DNA of 64,000 nt from Adhaeribacter aerolatus (GTDB lineage Bacteria; Bacteroidota; Bacteroidia; Cytophagales; Hymenobacteraceae): positions 62,001 to 126,000 of the forward strand of contig NZ_BJYS01000007.1 in assembly GCF_007991635.1 (NCBI RefSeq), in the 5' to 3' direction. Numbering within the stretch: the first letter of the stretch is position 1; each line of letters starts with the position of its first letter. The position numbers were made by a program, and so were the translations under genes. The notes under the pieces are model-generated. The model was given only the letters and a program-made list of their open reading frames with translations, made no database searches and had not been told where the DNA came from. Positions 39,473-49,811 of the stretch are shown here, one piece after another.

Positions 39473-40195
39473 TCATTTTTCTTTTCCGTCGGTAATTGGC
39501 TTTACGTGGGCTACGCCGCCTAGCCGGCGCATATTCTGTACCACGCGCCGCCTTTTGCGCAAAATAGCGCCACTTGGGTTTTTAACCGAATATTTTATGG
39601 GGTTGGGCAATACCGAAGCAATTAAAGCGGCTTGGTTTGGTGTTAAATCTTTTGGCGATTTTTTAAAATATATCCGGGCGGCTTCTTCTATGCCAAAAAT
39701 GCGGTCTCCCATTTCGGCTATGTTCAGGTAAACTTCCATGATGCGTTTTTTACCCCATAGCAGTTCTACTAAAAAGGTAAAATAAGCTTCTACGCCTTTG
39801 CGGAGGTAACTTCGGCCGTGCCAGAGAAACACGTTTTTGGCTACCTGCTGGCTAATAGTACTCCCGCCCGCAACACGTTTGCTTTTCTGGTTATGCTCAA
39901 AAGCACCCTTCATGGCTTTAAAGTCAAACCCATCGTGTTTCAGAAACAATTGATCTTCGGCGGCAATTAAGGCCAATGGCACTTGTTCCGATACCTCCTC
40001 GATGGCAACGTACGTGTATTTGATTTTTTTATTAGGCAATTCCTGTTTACCGGCGGCGGCACGGCGTTTAAACATGTGCAAGGTGGCCGGCGGTGGTAAC
40101 CAACGGTATATCAAAACCCAAAGAATGCTCCCCAGAAATAAAATCAAAATAAGCTTTACTACCAGTGCCTTGATATTCAGATTTACCTTCTTCAT
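39473..40195 (-). CDS. mtgA: Monofunctional biosynthetic peptidoglycan transglycosylase
   Basis: This 240-residue protein has one N-terminal membrane helix (ALVVKLILILFLGSILWVLI) followed by a GT51 domain. The catalytic glutamate is in IAAEDQLFLKHDGFDFKAM, and motifs RVAGGSTISQQVAKNVFL and KKRIMEVYLNIAEMGD follow. It polymerises lipid II into glycan strands outside the inner membrane. No transpeptidase domain is present, the standard form of MtgA. It converges with the App1-like gene (7-nt gap), so both may share a read-through zone. Confidence 0.94.
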   Translation of the reverse strand: MKKVNLNIKALVVKLILILFLGSILWVLIYRWLPPPATLHMFKRRAAAGKQELPNKKIKYTYVAIEEVSEQVPLALIAAEDQLFLKHDGFDFKAMKGAFEHNQKSKRVAGGSTISQQVAKNVFLWHGRSYLRKGVEAYFTFLVELLWGKKRIMEVYLNIAEMGDRIFGIEEAARIYFKKSPKDLTPNQAALIASVLPNPIKYSVKNPSGAILRKRRRVVQNMRRLGGVAHVKPITDGKEK

Positions 40196-40445
40196 GCTTC
40201 CTTATTGCGCAAAAATACAAAATTAAAATTTCTGTAAACCAATCTGCCCAACATACCGGAGCCACTTTATAGGCTTTTCATTAATTTAAAAGACTCCTTT
40301 AATACTTGTAAATGTTTTAAGCAGCGATGACAGTTCAGTATATTTACGAACAGTATCGCAATCCGGGCGCTTCAAATAAAGTAAAGCCGTCCGGCTCCGT
40401 ATTTTTCCGTATAAAAGGTTACTTTCGTTATCTTACTTCTTTTAA

Positions 40446-41081
40446 ATGACGCGATTTTTGCCTTTGTTTCCGTTGAACCTGGTGGTTTTTCCCGGCGAGA
40501 AGCTGAACCTGCATATTTTTGAGCCCCGCTACAAACAACTAATTCAGGAGTGTGAAACCAGCGGCGTCACGTTTGGCATTCCGGCTTATTTGCAAAACCA
40601 GGTTTCCGCCATTGGCACTGAGGTGAAACTTTTAAGTATTCAAAAGATTCACTCCAAAGGCGAAATGGATATTAAAACCGAAGGCCTGCGACTTATCCGG
40701 GTTCTCGACTTTTTTAAGCAGGCACCGAATAAATTTTACCCGGCCGGCACTATTGAAGAAATACCCGATGTTCTGAACGAAGATCCGCAGCTTAAAATAA
40801 AAATTACAGAATGCATCCGGCAGTTGTACAGCATTTTGGGTATTAATAAAATATTTTTGCAATTACCGGCCAACTACCGGATATTTGATATTGCCCATCA
40901 CCTAGGGCTGACTACCGAGCAGGAGTACGAGTTGTTACAATTGCCCGATGAACTAACCCGGCAGGAGTTTGTGTGGCTGCACCTGCAGAAATTATTGCCA
41001 GTGGTGCTGGAAACCGAGAAACTAAAAGAACGGGTAAAAATGAACGGGCATTTTAAAAATGTGGTACCGCCTAACTTTTAA
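40446..41081 (+). CDS. LON substrate-binding domain protein
   Basis: This 211-residue protein consists of a LON N-terminal-type domain: RFLPLFPLNLVVFPGEKLNL, HIFEPRYKQLIQECETSGV, and a helical C-terminal half. No AAA+ or protease domain is attached. Such stand-alone proteins occur widely and have no settled function; substrate recognition or chaperoning is inferred from the fold. It is followed by the phosphoesterase gene 44 nt downstream on the same strand, probably in one transcript. Confidence 0.88.
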   Translation: MTRFLPLFPLNLVVFPGEKLNLHIFEPRYKQLIQECETSGVTFGIPAYLQNQVSAIGTEVKLLSIQKIHSKGEMDIKTEGLRLIRVLDFFKQAPNKFYPAGTIEEIPDVLNEDPQLKIKITECIRQLYSILGINKIFLQLPANYRIFDIAHHLGLTTEQEYELLQLPDELTRQEFVWLHLQKLLPVVLETEKLKERVKMNGHFKNVVPPNF

Positions 41082-41125
41082 GCCTCAAAAAAGGTATGTA
41101 TACTAAATAGTTCTCAGGCTGGTGC

Positions 41126-42316
41126 ATGGTTTATCATTATTTTCTTTATTTTTTCATATCGCTTTGTCTCTGTTTTCTGGCTGCCTATTTACTCGAACGC
41201 CGCTACCGGCGCAGGCCCTATTTTAAACTTCAAGCTGATCACTGTCCGGCCTCCCTGTCCGACCTGGAAAAACCAGTGCATTCGGTGGCCTTACTCGGCG
41301 ATCCGGGCAGCATAACCGATTCCGAAAACGATCCTATTCTGGTGCTAATGCGCAAATGGATGGAAAAGAATGGCCCGGACGGCACGCTGATTATTTTGGG
41401 CGATAATATCTACCCCACTGGCTTACCACCATTTTCCGGATTTAAAAGAGAACAGGCCGAGCGCCGGATAATGGCACAACTCAACACGTTTAAAAAACAC
41501 CAGGGCCAGGTAATATACCTGAGCGGTAACCACGACTGGAATAAAGGCCGCTCCAATGGATACCAGTACGTGCTGGAGCAGCAGGAATTCATCCGGAAAG
41601 AGCTAAATAATACGCACAGTTACTTGCCTTTAGATGGCTGTCCGGGTCCGGTTTCCAGGCCGTTAGTGCCGGGGCTGCAGTTAATTATTATTAATACGCA
41701 ATGGTGGGTACAAAGGGGCTTGCGCCCTATTGGCAAAAACTACAACTGCACGGTAGAAACCGAAGAACAGTTTTTTCAGGAGTTAAGTCTTTTGCTGGAG
41801 CAGCACCGCAACGACTGCGTAGTGCTGGCGGCCCATCATCCTTTGTTCAGCAATGCCCAGCACGGAGGACACTCAACGGTAAAACAGCACTTTTTCCCGT
41901 TAACGGCGGCGCACAAAAAATTATACGTACCCTTACCGGTAGCTGGCTCGGTATACCCGGTTTACCGCAAATTTTTTGGAGCTTACGAAGATATGGCGCA
42001 TCCCCGGTACCGCCGGCTCCGCAAAAAATTACTGCGTTTACTGCACCAGCATAAAAATATTATTTACGCAGCCGGCCACGACCATAACCTGCAATATTTC
42101 CCAATTAGAGGCAACCATTATTTAGTAAGTGGCTCGGGTTCGAAAACCGCTTTTGTAAAGAAAGGCGGCAAAGCAGCCTTTACCCACGAACACAAAGGCT
42201 TTTTTGTAGTTGATTATTACGCGCCTAATGAGGTCTGGCTGCGGGCCCTCGAACCACCCACCCTGCTAAGCCACGCCCAGGAAATTATTTTTCAGCGCAA
42301 AGTTTTGGGTTCTTAA
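41126..42316 (+). CDS. Membrane-anchored metallophosphoesterase
   Basis: This 396-residue protein has an N-terminal membrane helix (YFLYFFISLCLCFLAAYLLE) and a calcineurin-like phosphoesterase domain. Metal-site motifs: VALLGDPGSI, IILGDNIYPTG, YLSGNHDWNKG, VLAAHHPLFSNAQHGG and YAAGHDHNLQYF. The segments between (GCPGPVSRPL, VAGSVYPVYRKFFGAYEDM) match the N-terminal third of a large Bacteroidota family in which this domain precedes a kinase-like region and an outer-membrane barrel. Here it stands alone, attached to the inner membrane. The first motif has GDPG in place of the usual DxH, as in that family. The substrate is unknown. Confidence 0.85.
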   Translation: MVYHYFLYFFISLCLCFLAAYLLERRYRRRPYFKLQADHCPASLSDLEKPVHSVALLGDPGSITDSENDPILVLMRKWMEKNGPDGTLIILGDNIYPTGLPPFSGFKREQAERRIMAQLNTFKKHQGQVIYLSGNHDWNKGRSNGYQYVLEQQEFIRKELNNTHSYLPLDGCPGPVSRPLVPGLQLIIINTQWWVQRGLRPIGKNYNCTVETEEQFFQELSLLLEQHRNDCVVLAAHHPLFSNAQHGGHSTVKQHFFPLTAAHKKLYVPLPVAGSVYPVYRKFFGAYEDMAHPRYRRLRKKLLRLLHQHKNIIYAAGHDHNLQYFPIRGNHYLVSGSGSKTAFVKKGGKAAFTHEHKGFFVVDYYAPNEVWLRALEPPTLLSHAQEIIFQRKVLGS

Positions 42317-42320
42317 TATT

Positions 42321-43235
42321 TTATTGCGTTTCCTCTTCTACAACTGGCGGCATCAGCACCGATAAACTTTTGGTATTCATTTTAACGATTAAGGTATCAC
42401 TCGTTTCTACCAGTTCGCCGTCAATCTGTAATATATCATCGGCGCTTTTCCGGATAGTAGCCGATTTGCATTTTAATATGCGGGAGTAAACCGAATTATG
42501 AATTTTATCGGTGTATAAACTAAAGAGCAAACCAATAGCTGCTCCTTTCGGGAAAGGTTCTATCAGGCAAATTTCAAAAAAGCCATCGTCTAGAATGCCG
42601 CTGGGGTTTATGGTAGCGTTACTGCCAAAAGCATTGGCATTGGCGATGGTTACCATAAAGGCTTCTCCTTCCCAATATTCTTTATCTGTCTGGATTTTAT
42701 AAGAAAAAGGTGCGTAATTGATATATTCCTGCAAAGCAATCCAGGCGTAGGCACCAGGTCCACGGGTTTCGCCCTCATTAAATTTTTTTACGATAAACGC
42801 ATTAAAACCTAAGTCGCTTAAATGAAAAACGGTTTTGCCGTTAATGTCCAAAGAATCTATCTTCCGGATAACGCCGTTTTTGAGGAGCGCCAGTGCCTGA
42901 TCTATTTCCTGGGGTATGCCAATATCTTTAGATAAACCATTGCCGGAACCCAATGGAATAATACCCAGCGGAATAGAACTAAAATTTAGAATTTCGGCTA
43001 CCAGGCTCACGGTTCCGTCGCCGCCAATAGCCATTACTACATCCGGCTTTTGGGTTGCTATTAACTCTTTTATTTCGTTGCAATCGTTATCTCCGGTAGT
43101 GTGGTAAAAGGTAAGTTGCAAGTGGTGTTCGTAGCAATATTCTTCCACCATGGCCTGAACCTCTTCTTTGCTTATATCGCCCGAAATAGGGTTCAGCACA
43201 AATAATGCTTTCTGAAAAGAAGGCTTTTGTAACAT
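42321..43235 (-). CDS. Diacylglycerol/lipid kinase (YegS-type)
   Basis: This 304-residue soluble lipid kinase has an N-terminal nucleotide-binding domain (QKALFVLNPISGDISKEEVQ), the ATP-site motif AIGGDGTVSLVAEIL, IIPLGSGNGLSKDIGIP, and a C-terminal beta-sandwich domain (NPSGILDDGFFEICLIEPF). It transfers phosphate from ATP to a lipid hydroxyl such as diacylglycerol; the exact lipid is uncertain. It starts 14 nt after the M48 gene stop on the same strand and converges with the phosphoesterase gene (4-nt gap). Confidence 0.9.
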   Translation of the reverse strand: MLQKPSFQKALFVLNPISGDISKEEVQAMVEEYCYEHHLQLTFYHTTGDNDCNEIKELIATQKPDVVMAIGGDGTVSLVAEILNFSSIPLGIIPLGSGNGLSKDIGIPQEIDQALALLKNGVIRKIDSLDINGKTVFHLSDLGFNAFIVKKFNEGETRGPGAYAWIALQEYINYAPFSYKIQTDKEYWEGEAFMVTIANANAFGSNATINPSGILDDGFFEICLIEPFPKGAAIGLLFSLYTDKIHNSVYSRILKCKSATIRKSADDILQIDGELVETSDTLIVKMNTKSLSVLMPPVVEEETQ

Positions 43236-43249
43236 AAATAGGATAATGA

Positions 43250-44059
43250 TTATTTAATTAAGCCACTAGGTACACCCTCTGGAAACTCCTGCTCTATAGC
43301 GGTTTGCAGACGGGCTATCCGGTTTTCGGGATTGGGATGGGTTTGAAAGAATTCTACACCGCCCCCGCCTTCCCGGCCAGCGCCCAATATTTCCATTACC
43401 CCTATCATAGCGCGAGGATCGTAGCCGGCCTGGGCAGTAAACCGGACGGCCCAGTTATCCGACTCCAGTTCATCATCGCGGCCGTATTTTAAAGTCATGA
43501 GTTTGGCTATAGCGGCCGCAGCAACTGCGCCGGTGGCACTGGCCGGCCGATCCGGATCGTAAGTAGCAATGCCGGCTGCACTGGATAAGCCCTGGGTAAG
43601 TTTAGCTTTTGCCAGCTGCTCGGCCGAATGGCGGGCAATTACATGACCTATTTCATGCCCTAAAACTCCGGCCAGTTGCCCTTCGGTCTGGAGCTTACTC
43701 AGTAAGCCCGCCGTTATAAATATTTGACCGCCGGGCAACGCAAAAGCATTTAATGTTTTTTCGTCGGCCAGCAAGTGAAAATCGAATTTATAAGGGCTGG
43801 TACCGGCTTTGGTTTGTTCTACCAACCGCTGCCCTATTTCTTTTACCTTGGCGGTGGCCTGCTGGTCGGAATGCAAGCCGCCGTACTGCGCCGCCATTTC
43901 CGGCGCGGCCTGTAAACCCAGGGCAATTTCCTGGTCTACCGTCATGTCTATGTGTTGGGTTTCGCCGGTAATTTCATTTTCTTCCCGTTTACACCAATAG
44001 GTAATAAAGGAAAAACCGGCAATGAGTAAGGCGATAATATATCTAAGGGATCCGCGCAT
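43250..44059 (-). CDS. M48 family metallopeptidase (second paralog)
   Basis: This 269-residue protein has an N-terminal hydrophobic segment (YIIALLIAGFSFITYW) that may be a signal anchor; a Cys follows (WCKREE), but the lipobox is poor. Zinc motif: HEIGHVIARHSAE at about residues 139-148; downstream ligand in DDELESDNWAVRFTAQAG. The end FQTHPNPENRIARLQTAIEQ matches the paralog at 37293-38117. It is probably an envelope quality-control protease, cotranscribed with the lipid kinase. Confidence 0.9.
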   Translation of the reverse strand: MRGSLRYIIALLIAGFSFITYWCKREENEITGETQHIDMTVDQEIALGLQAAPEMAAQYGGLHSDQQATAKVKEIGQRLVEQTKAGTSPYKFDFHLLADEKTLNAFALPGGQIFITAGLLSKLQTEGQLAGVLGHEIGHVIARHSAEQLAKAKLTQGLSSAAGIATYDPDRPASATGAVAAAAIAKLMTLKYGRDDELESDNWAVRFTAQAGYDPRAMIGVMEILGAGREGGGGVEFFQTHPNPENRIARLQTAIEQEFPEGVPSGLIK

Positions 44060-44287
44060 GATTTCTAGTATTTATACGGATGTATGAACGCTAAAGCGGG
44101 GGTATAGTTTCATGGTTATATTCCGGAAACAAGGAATATTTTCAACTCTAAAATTACCGGCTACAGGCAGACATTCGCTACAAAACAGGGCTGGGTAGAA
44201 ATTAAAAAAAAACTATATACCCGCAGTTAATTATAACGTAAAAGGTGAACAGTTTAGAATAGAAAGAAAAACTTAAATACTGTAACC

Positions 44288-44488
44288 ATGAACATGAAAA
44301 GATCTTTTGGTGCCCTTTTAACCATACTGGGCATAATTGGCATAATTTGGGGTGCATATAGTTTTATGACCGGTGGCGGCGGTGGTTTGCCCGGTGGCCG
44401 TTTTAATGCTCTGATTCCGTTTGTAGTAGGATTAATATTTTTCGGTTCCGGTATAGGCCTGGTAAAAGGCACCAAAGACGAAGCTTAA
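44288..44488 (+). CDS. Small membrane protein, 66 residues
   Basis: Two hydrophobic helices (LLTILGIIGIIWGAYSFM and FVVGLIFFGSGIGLVKG) are joined by a Gly-rich loop (TGGGGGLPGGRFNAL). Two Met codons are available (44288, 44294). There is no known function; small two-helix proteins of this type are common near envelope genes in Bacteroidota. A bidirectional terminator follows. Confidence 0.65.
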   Translation: MNMKRSFGALLTILGIIGIIWGAYSFMTGGGGGLPGGRFNALIPFVVGLIFFGSGIGLVKGTKDEA

Positions 44489-44496
44489 ACGCTTTA

Positions 44497-44543
44497 AAAC
44501 AAAGAAGCCCGCCGACTATTATGGTCGGTGGGCTTCTTTGTTT
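44497..44543. terminator. Bidirectional terminator
   Basis: AAACAAAGAAGCCCGCCGAC pairs with the segment at 44524-44543 with a single G-T wobble; flanking A and T tracts allow use on both strands. It separates the small membrane protein gene from the convergent L,D-transpeptidase gene. Confidence 0.9.
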
Positions 44544-44574
44544 TAATTACCTCGTAGTTTATACGGATTTAACC

Positions 44575-45426
44575 TTAAATACTTGCCTGAATACTCGATG
44601 GGAAAGTTTTATTTTCGGCGGCAAACTGGGTCAGGGCACCGGTTTTATCTAAATACACCGAGGAGTAAGAATCTACATCCGCATCAATATATAGCACAGA
44701 TTTGTCTTTAATTAAATTTATTATCTTTTCGTTTAATTCGGCAGGAACCGCCGGGCAACCATGGCTGCGGCCTAACCGGCCCTGGCGTTTAACAAAATCG
44801 TTGCTGACATAATCGGCCCCGTGTACCACAATGGCTCGCTGATAAGCGTTGGAATTAAAGCCGGCATCCATGCCGTGTAACTTTAAAGACAAGCCGTGTT
44901 TGCCAAAGTAGGTATTGCCGGTTACATAAAAACCAAGGCTGCTCTGGTGCGAATTTATTTTATTCGAAAAAACTGTAGCCAAATCGTTGCCACTGCCCTG
45001 CCCGTGCGCTACCAACGTATGATAAACTAATTTTTCGCTTTTCAGGTCAATAATCCACAGGCGCTTCTGCCGGCTCGATTTACTAAAATCAACAATCGAC
45101 AAAACAGATTTGGTAGCGGGTATTTTTTTGTTGCGCTTCAGATTTTGGAAACCGATTACTGCTTTCCGGTAAATATCCAGTTTTAAGCCTTTTCCTCTTA
45201 AATCCATCCGGTCGAAGCTATCATCAATATAATCTTCAAAGGCTTTTTCTACCGAAAGTTCGGCTATCGCCGGGTTTTCGGCTTCCATCGCCATCGCACG
45301 TTCGGCAGTAACATTAGCCGAGGCTATTATGGGTTGCGCCGGAGTAATACCCGGACTTTGACTAACGGCAGGCTTGGTAAAGGCAAATAAGATAAAAGCG
45401 GCACTTAGTACAGTGTATCTTTTCAT
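44575..45426 (-). CDS. L,D-transpeptidase-like (YkuD-related) catalytic domain protein
   Basis: This 283-residue exported protein has a signal peptide (YTVLSAAFILFAFTKPAVS). The C-terminal catalytic domain holds AIVVHGADYVSNDFVKRQG and GRSHGCPAVPAEL, the His and Cys of the YkuD-type active site, with the nearby LKLHGMDAGFNSNAYQRAI. Members of this murein L,D-transpeptidase-like family act on peptidoglycan cross-links, though this subgroup's substrate is less certain. The middle segment KRLWIIDLKSEKLVYHTLVA is typical of the family. Confidence 0.87.
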   Translation of the reverse strand: MKRYTVLSAAFILFAFTKPAVSQSPGITPAQPIIASANVTAERAMAMEAENPAIAELSVEKAFEDYIDDSFDRMDLRGKGLKLDIYRKAVIGFQNLKRNKKIPATKSVLSIVDFSKSSRQKRLWIIDLKSEKLVYHTLVAHGQGSGNDLATVFSNKINSHQSSLGFYVTGNTYFGKHGLSLKLHGMDAGFNSNAYQRAIVVHGADYVSNDFVKRQGRLGRSHGCPAVPAELNEKIINLIKDKSVLYIDADVDSYSSVYLDKTGALTQFAAENKTFPSSIQASI

Positions 45427-45567
45427 ATATGCTTTTTTATTAGGGTACTCTATGAACGCGATTTACAAAGATAATTGTTCCCAACTTTAAAATTTAAGCG
45501 TTTTTTCTCCAATTTATCCCCGCCGCGCAGCATCTTTGCACTATAATTTAATTATTAATCCTTTCCC

Positions 45568-46002
45568 ATGCTTTTATTATTAGTCAATTCTGATAATTAC
45601 AAAATATTTTTGCGCAAGCATTTAGCTTTTTTAAATGTAATTCTTTTAGCTTTTACCTGCTTTATTACCAGTTGTTCATCGCCGGTTGATTTACCGGATT
45701 TTGACGAAAAAGCCTGGCAAAAAGATGTCCGGAGTTGCCAGAATATCAGACCCACTTTAGTGCCGGCCTTACTTAAAAACAAATCGCAATTGGTTGGTTT
45801 AAATCACAACCAAATATTGTCAACGTTAGGAAAGCCCGAAGGAAATTCGCTCGAAAAAAGCGGTGAGCGGGTTTATTTCTATTACCTCCAGTCCGGCGAC
45901 CAATGTAAAAACAAGACGATGCAATCCGCCGCCAGTAAACTTTTTATCCGGTTCGATGCCCTGGATCGGGTTTATAAAGTCCGGGTTGATAATGAAGGAT
46001 AG
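45568..46002 (+). CDS. Small lipoprotein, SmpA/OmlA-like pattern
   Basis: This 144-residue protein has a long n-region and a lipobox FITSC near residue 36. The mature part contains LVGLNHNQILSTLGKPEGNS, a helix-and-strand pattern reminiscent of the BamE/SmpA fold, followed by RVYFYYLQSGDQC and a C-terminal strand KLFIRFDALDRVYKVRV. Cysteines at about 53 and 111 may form a disulfide. The similarity is by pattern only and the function is unassigned. The start has no alternative Met downstream. Confidence 0.65.
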   Translation: MLLLLVNSDNYKIFLRKHLAFLNVILLAFTCFITSCSSPVDLPDFDEKAWQKDVRSCQNIRPTLVPALLKNKSQLVGLNHNQILSTLGKPEGNSLEKSGERVYFYYLQSGDQCKNKTMQSAASKLFIRFDALDRVYKVRVDNEG

Positions 46003-46030
46003 CGCAATCAAACATTGGTATAATATTTAA

Positions 46031-46067
46031 AGAAAAAAGCCGCTAAATATTTTAGCGGCTTTTTTCT
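46031..46067. terminator. Bidirectional terminator
   Basis: A perfect 17-bp stem, AGAAAAAAGCCGCTAAA with its complement at 46051-46067, has a TAT loop, between convergent genes ending at 46002 and 46092. Confidence 0.88.
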
Positions 46068-46091
46068 TGCAAGGATTCGGCTGTTACGCTC

Positions 46092-46700
46092 TTACTGATG
46101 GTTATCTTTTTTCATCTTGTTCCGGCGATTCTCTTTTTTAATATGCTTGGCCTTCTTCTCTTTATTGCTGCCGGTATTGGCGTTTATAGCACCCTGGTTA
46201 TTTGTGGTACCAGCCTCGTTGGGGTTAACGGCACCACCATTAACCGAAGTACCGGTTGCGGCGGCACCCTCCAAAGACTGTCCCCCGTATCCGGTAGCCT
46301 GATAATTGTTTCCAGCGGTGTTGGCAGGCGCCCGGCCCTGGGTTGCTAAGTAAGCCGTAAATTGTTCCTGTGAAACAGTCTGAGCCAATTGCCGCTCAAA
46401 CTCCTGGTTTGCCGCCTGTAATTTTTGCTGCCGGGTGGCTGCATCATTGGCATACATATTATTTATTTCTCTTACCTGCTCGTTTTTAGCCCGGCTTAAA
46501 TCGCGCAAACGAATATACTGGCCTTCGTTTAGTTGCATCTGGTTTGATAGTTGCCGGATAGCATCGCTGGTACTTACCGTAGAAAGGTAATCTTTATTTG
46601 GTTTTCCGGTATGGTGAGCCATACCAGCGCTGCCTTCGGTTTGGGCAGAAACAGCCAAAACACTCAGCGTAAAAAAAGTACTTAAAATTAACTTCTTCAT
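46092..46700 (-). CDS. Secreted helical protein, Spy/CpxP-like pattern
   Basis: This 202-residue protein has a signal peptide (LILSTFFTLSVLAVSAQ). The central helix-rich segment (QLSNQMQLNEGQYIRLRDLS, RQQKLQAANQEFERQLAQTV) resembles periplasmic Spy-type chaperone-like proteins. An Asn/Gly/Ala-rich linker follows, with a strongly basic C-terminus (SNKEKKAKHIKKENRRNKM). No catalytic motif is present. It is probably a periplasmic protein of the envelope stress type, but function is inferred only from pattern. Confidence 0.6.
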   Translation of the reverse strand: MKKLILSTFFTLSVLAVSAQTEGSAGMAHHTGKPNKDYLSTVSTSDAIRQLSNQMQLNEGQYIRLRDLSRAKNEQVREINNMYANDAATRQQKLQAANQEFERQLAQTVSQEQFTAYLATQGRAPANTAGNNYQATGYGGQSLEGAAATGTSVNGGAVNPNEAGTTNNQGAINANTGSNKEKKAKHIKKENRRNKMKKDNHQ

Positions 46701-47358
46701 ATTCTTATAACTTTAGTTAACCTTGTCAATTATGTTTCTGAGCTGCTGAAATTGTTTACTTTAAGTTAGTAAATTTTTAGCTCATTAGCTATTATTTGCT
46801 GTTGTTTTATACGTATATGAGCCAATTTGGTGGAAAAAAATGGCCAAAAAATTAAAATTAAGCACTTTTCAGCTCTGGTAAGCACAACCGAGGTTGTAGC
46901 CAACAGTATAAATCAACTTCAAAGAACCATCCGTTGATGATCCCATTCCTATCATTTTTTAAGGAAAAAGAAATAATACAATCTGCCCTAAAAAAGGCCA
47001 GATTTTACCAAGGCTTTATACAAATTTAGAGAACTATGTACTTTTAACCTGAATACAAAACAGATAAGTTTGCGGTGTTAAAAGCGGCAGAAAATCCAAT
47101 GCTGTTGTTTTATCCTTCAGGCAATGATGGTGGCCTCATGCATTTCTTTAGCAGATAATTTAAAGGCCCGCTGGTGTAGATATAAAAATTTTAAAATTCA
47201 GGACAAAATACCTTTGGTCTATCGAGCCAAATCGCTTAAATAAATATTCCGCAGGACTAAAATACAGAAAGCCGGCAATATACCGGCTTTCTGTATTCTA
47301 ACGCTTAAAGCTGCATGGCCGCGTCCCAATAAGATTTCTATTCCCGATTCTTAATAAA
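46701..47358. other. 658-nt region without a supported gene
   Basis: Downstream of the DUF4199 gene and upstream of the helical secreted protein gene, this holds a hairpin (AATACAGAAAGCCGG with its complement, 47261-47297) that probably terminates the DUF4199 transcript. A 39-codon open frame near 47123 has no family features and looks like chance. Part of it may be a decayed gene, but I cannot identify one. Confidence 0.45.
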
Positions 47359-47832
47359 TCAGGCCTTCTTGTTCTCGAAGCTGCCACCGGAGTTATCGTA
47401 TAACATCATCAGGGTATAGCCGGTAAAAGCCCCAATCATCAGGCCCAACAACGTAATGGAGCCGGCCAAAGCCAGAGGTGATAAAAAGGTACCAAAATAA
47501 TCCTGGGTTCTTAAAGATTGCTGGTAATCCTGGTCGATGAAATGGGCGTATAAAAATATAAAAGCCGCGTACAGCGCGGAACCTACCAGACCAACCACAA
47601 ACCCAATTCCTAAACCAGGCAGATACGGCATATGACCGCCTCTGGACCGTTTAAAAGTACCAATAGCCAGCACTACTGCAATTATAATAAAGATATGACT
47701 GGAAAAACGGACCACCTCTATATCCGACAGGCCCAATAAAACCATTACTATAAAATAAATTATCATTAATACACACGCAATTATACCATATCGTACGCCG
47801 ATACTTGGTATAGAGACTTTTTCTGTTGCCAT
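47359..47832 (-). CDS. DUF4199 family membrane protein
   Basis: This 157-residue protein has four hydrophobic helices: VRYGIIACVLMIIYFIVMVL, FSSHIFIIIAVVLAIGTFKR, GLGIGFVVGLVGSALYAAFI and LALAGSITLLGLMIGAFTGY. The positively charged RSRGGHMPY loop lies between helices 2 and 3, as in DUF4199 proteins. The family is almost confined to Bacteroidota and has no known function. It is single-gene and divergent from the ABC-F gene. Confidence 0.82.
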   Translation of the reverse strand: MATEKVSIPSIGVRYGIIACVLMIIYFIVMVLLGLSDIEVVRFSSHIFIIIAVVLAIGTFKRSRGGHMPYLPGLGIGFVVGLVGSALYAAFIFLYAHFIDQDYQQSLRTQDYFGTFLSPLALAGSITLLGLMIGAFTGYTLMMLYDNSGGSFENKKA

Positions 47833-48083
47833 ATTCTTTCGTTTAATGGTTAACTTTTTATAAAAAATAAAAAGCCTGATACTGTTTCTTCTTATATGTT
47901 TGAAATTATATACTAGGTTATCCCACTCTGTGTTTTATATTTTAGCCATTTTTTCTGTTTTACCAGCTTATTATTATTTCTTATTCATTATGTCTGATGC
48001 CTGTAAACCGGCGCCAAAACAAAGTTCAGATTCTTTCGAACCTCCGCTTAACCTGTTTGGTTAGTTTAAATTAGTTCAATTAA

Positions 48084-49751
<1,668 letters not shown>

Positions 49752-49811
49752 GCCACTTTATACTTTTAGGTCAGGTAAATCGTTTTGGTATTAAACTTAA
49801 ATTCCGCAGAA

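Noticed and set aside
37293-44059. A defence or mobile island around the M48, kinase-like and TopIB genes
   Set aside because: No integrase, transposase, tRNA junction or restriction/CBASS-type gene is present; gene types are ordinary envelope and housekeeping ones.
47123-47243. 39-codon open frame near a 658-nt empty region
   Set aside because: Too short, no RBS or conserved motif, and ends just before the terminator of the opposite gene.
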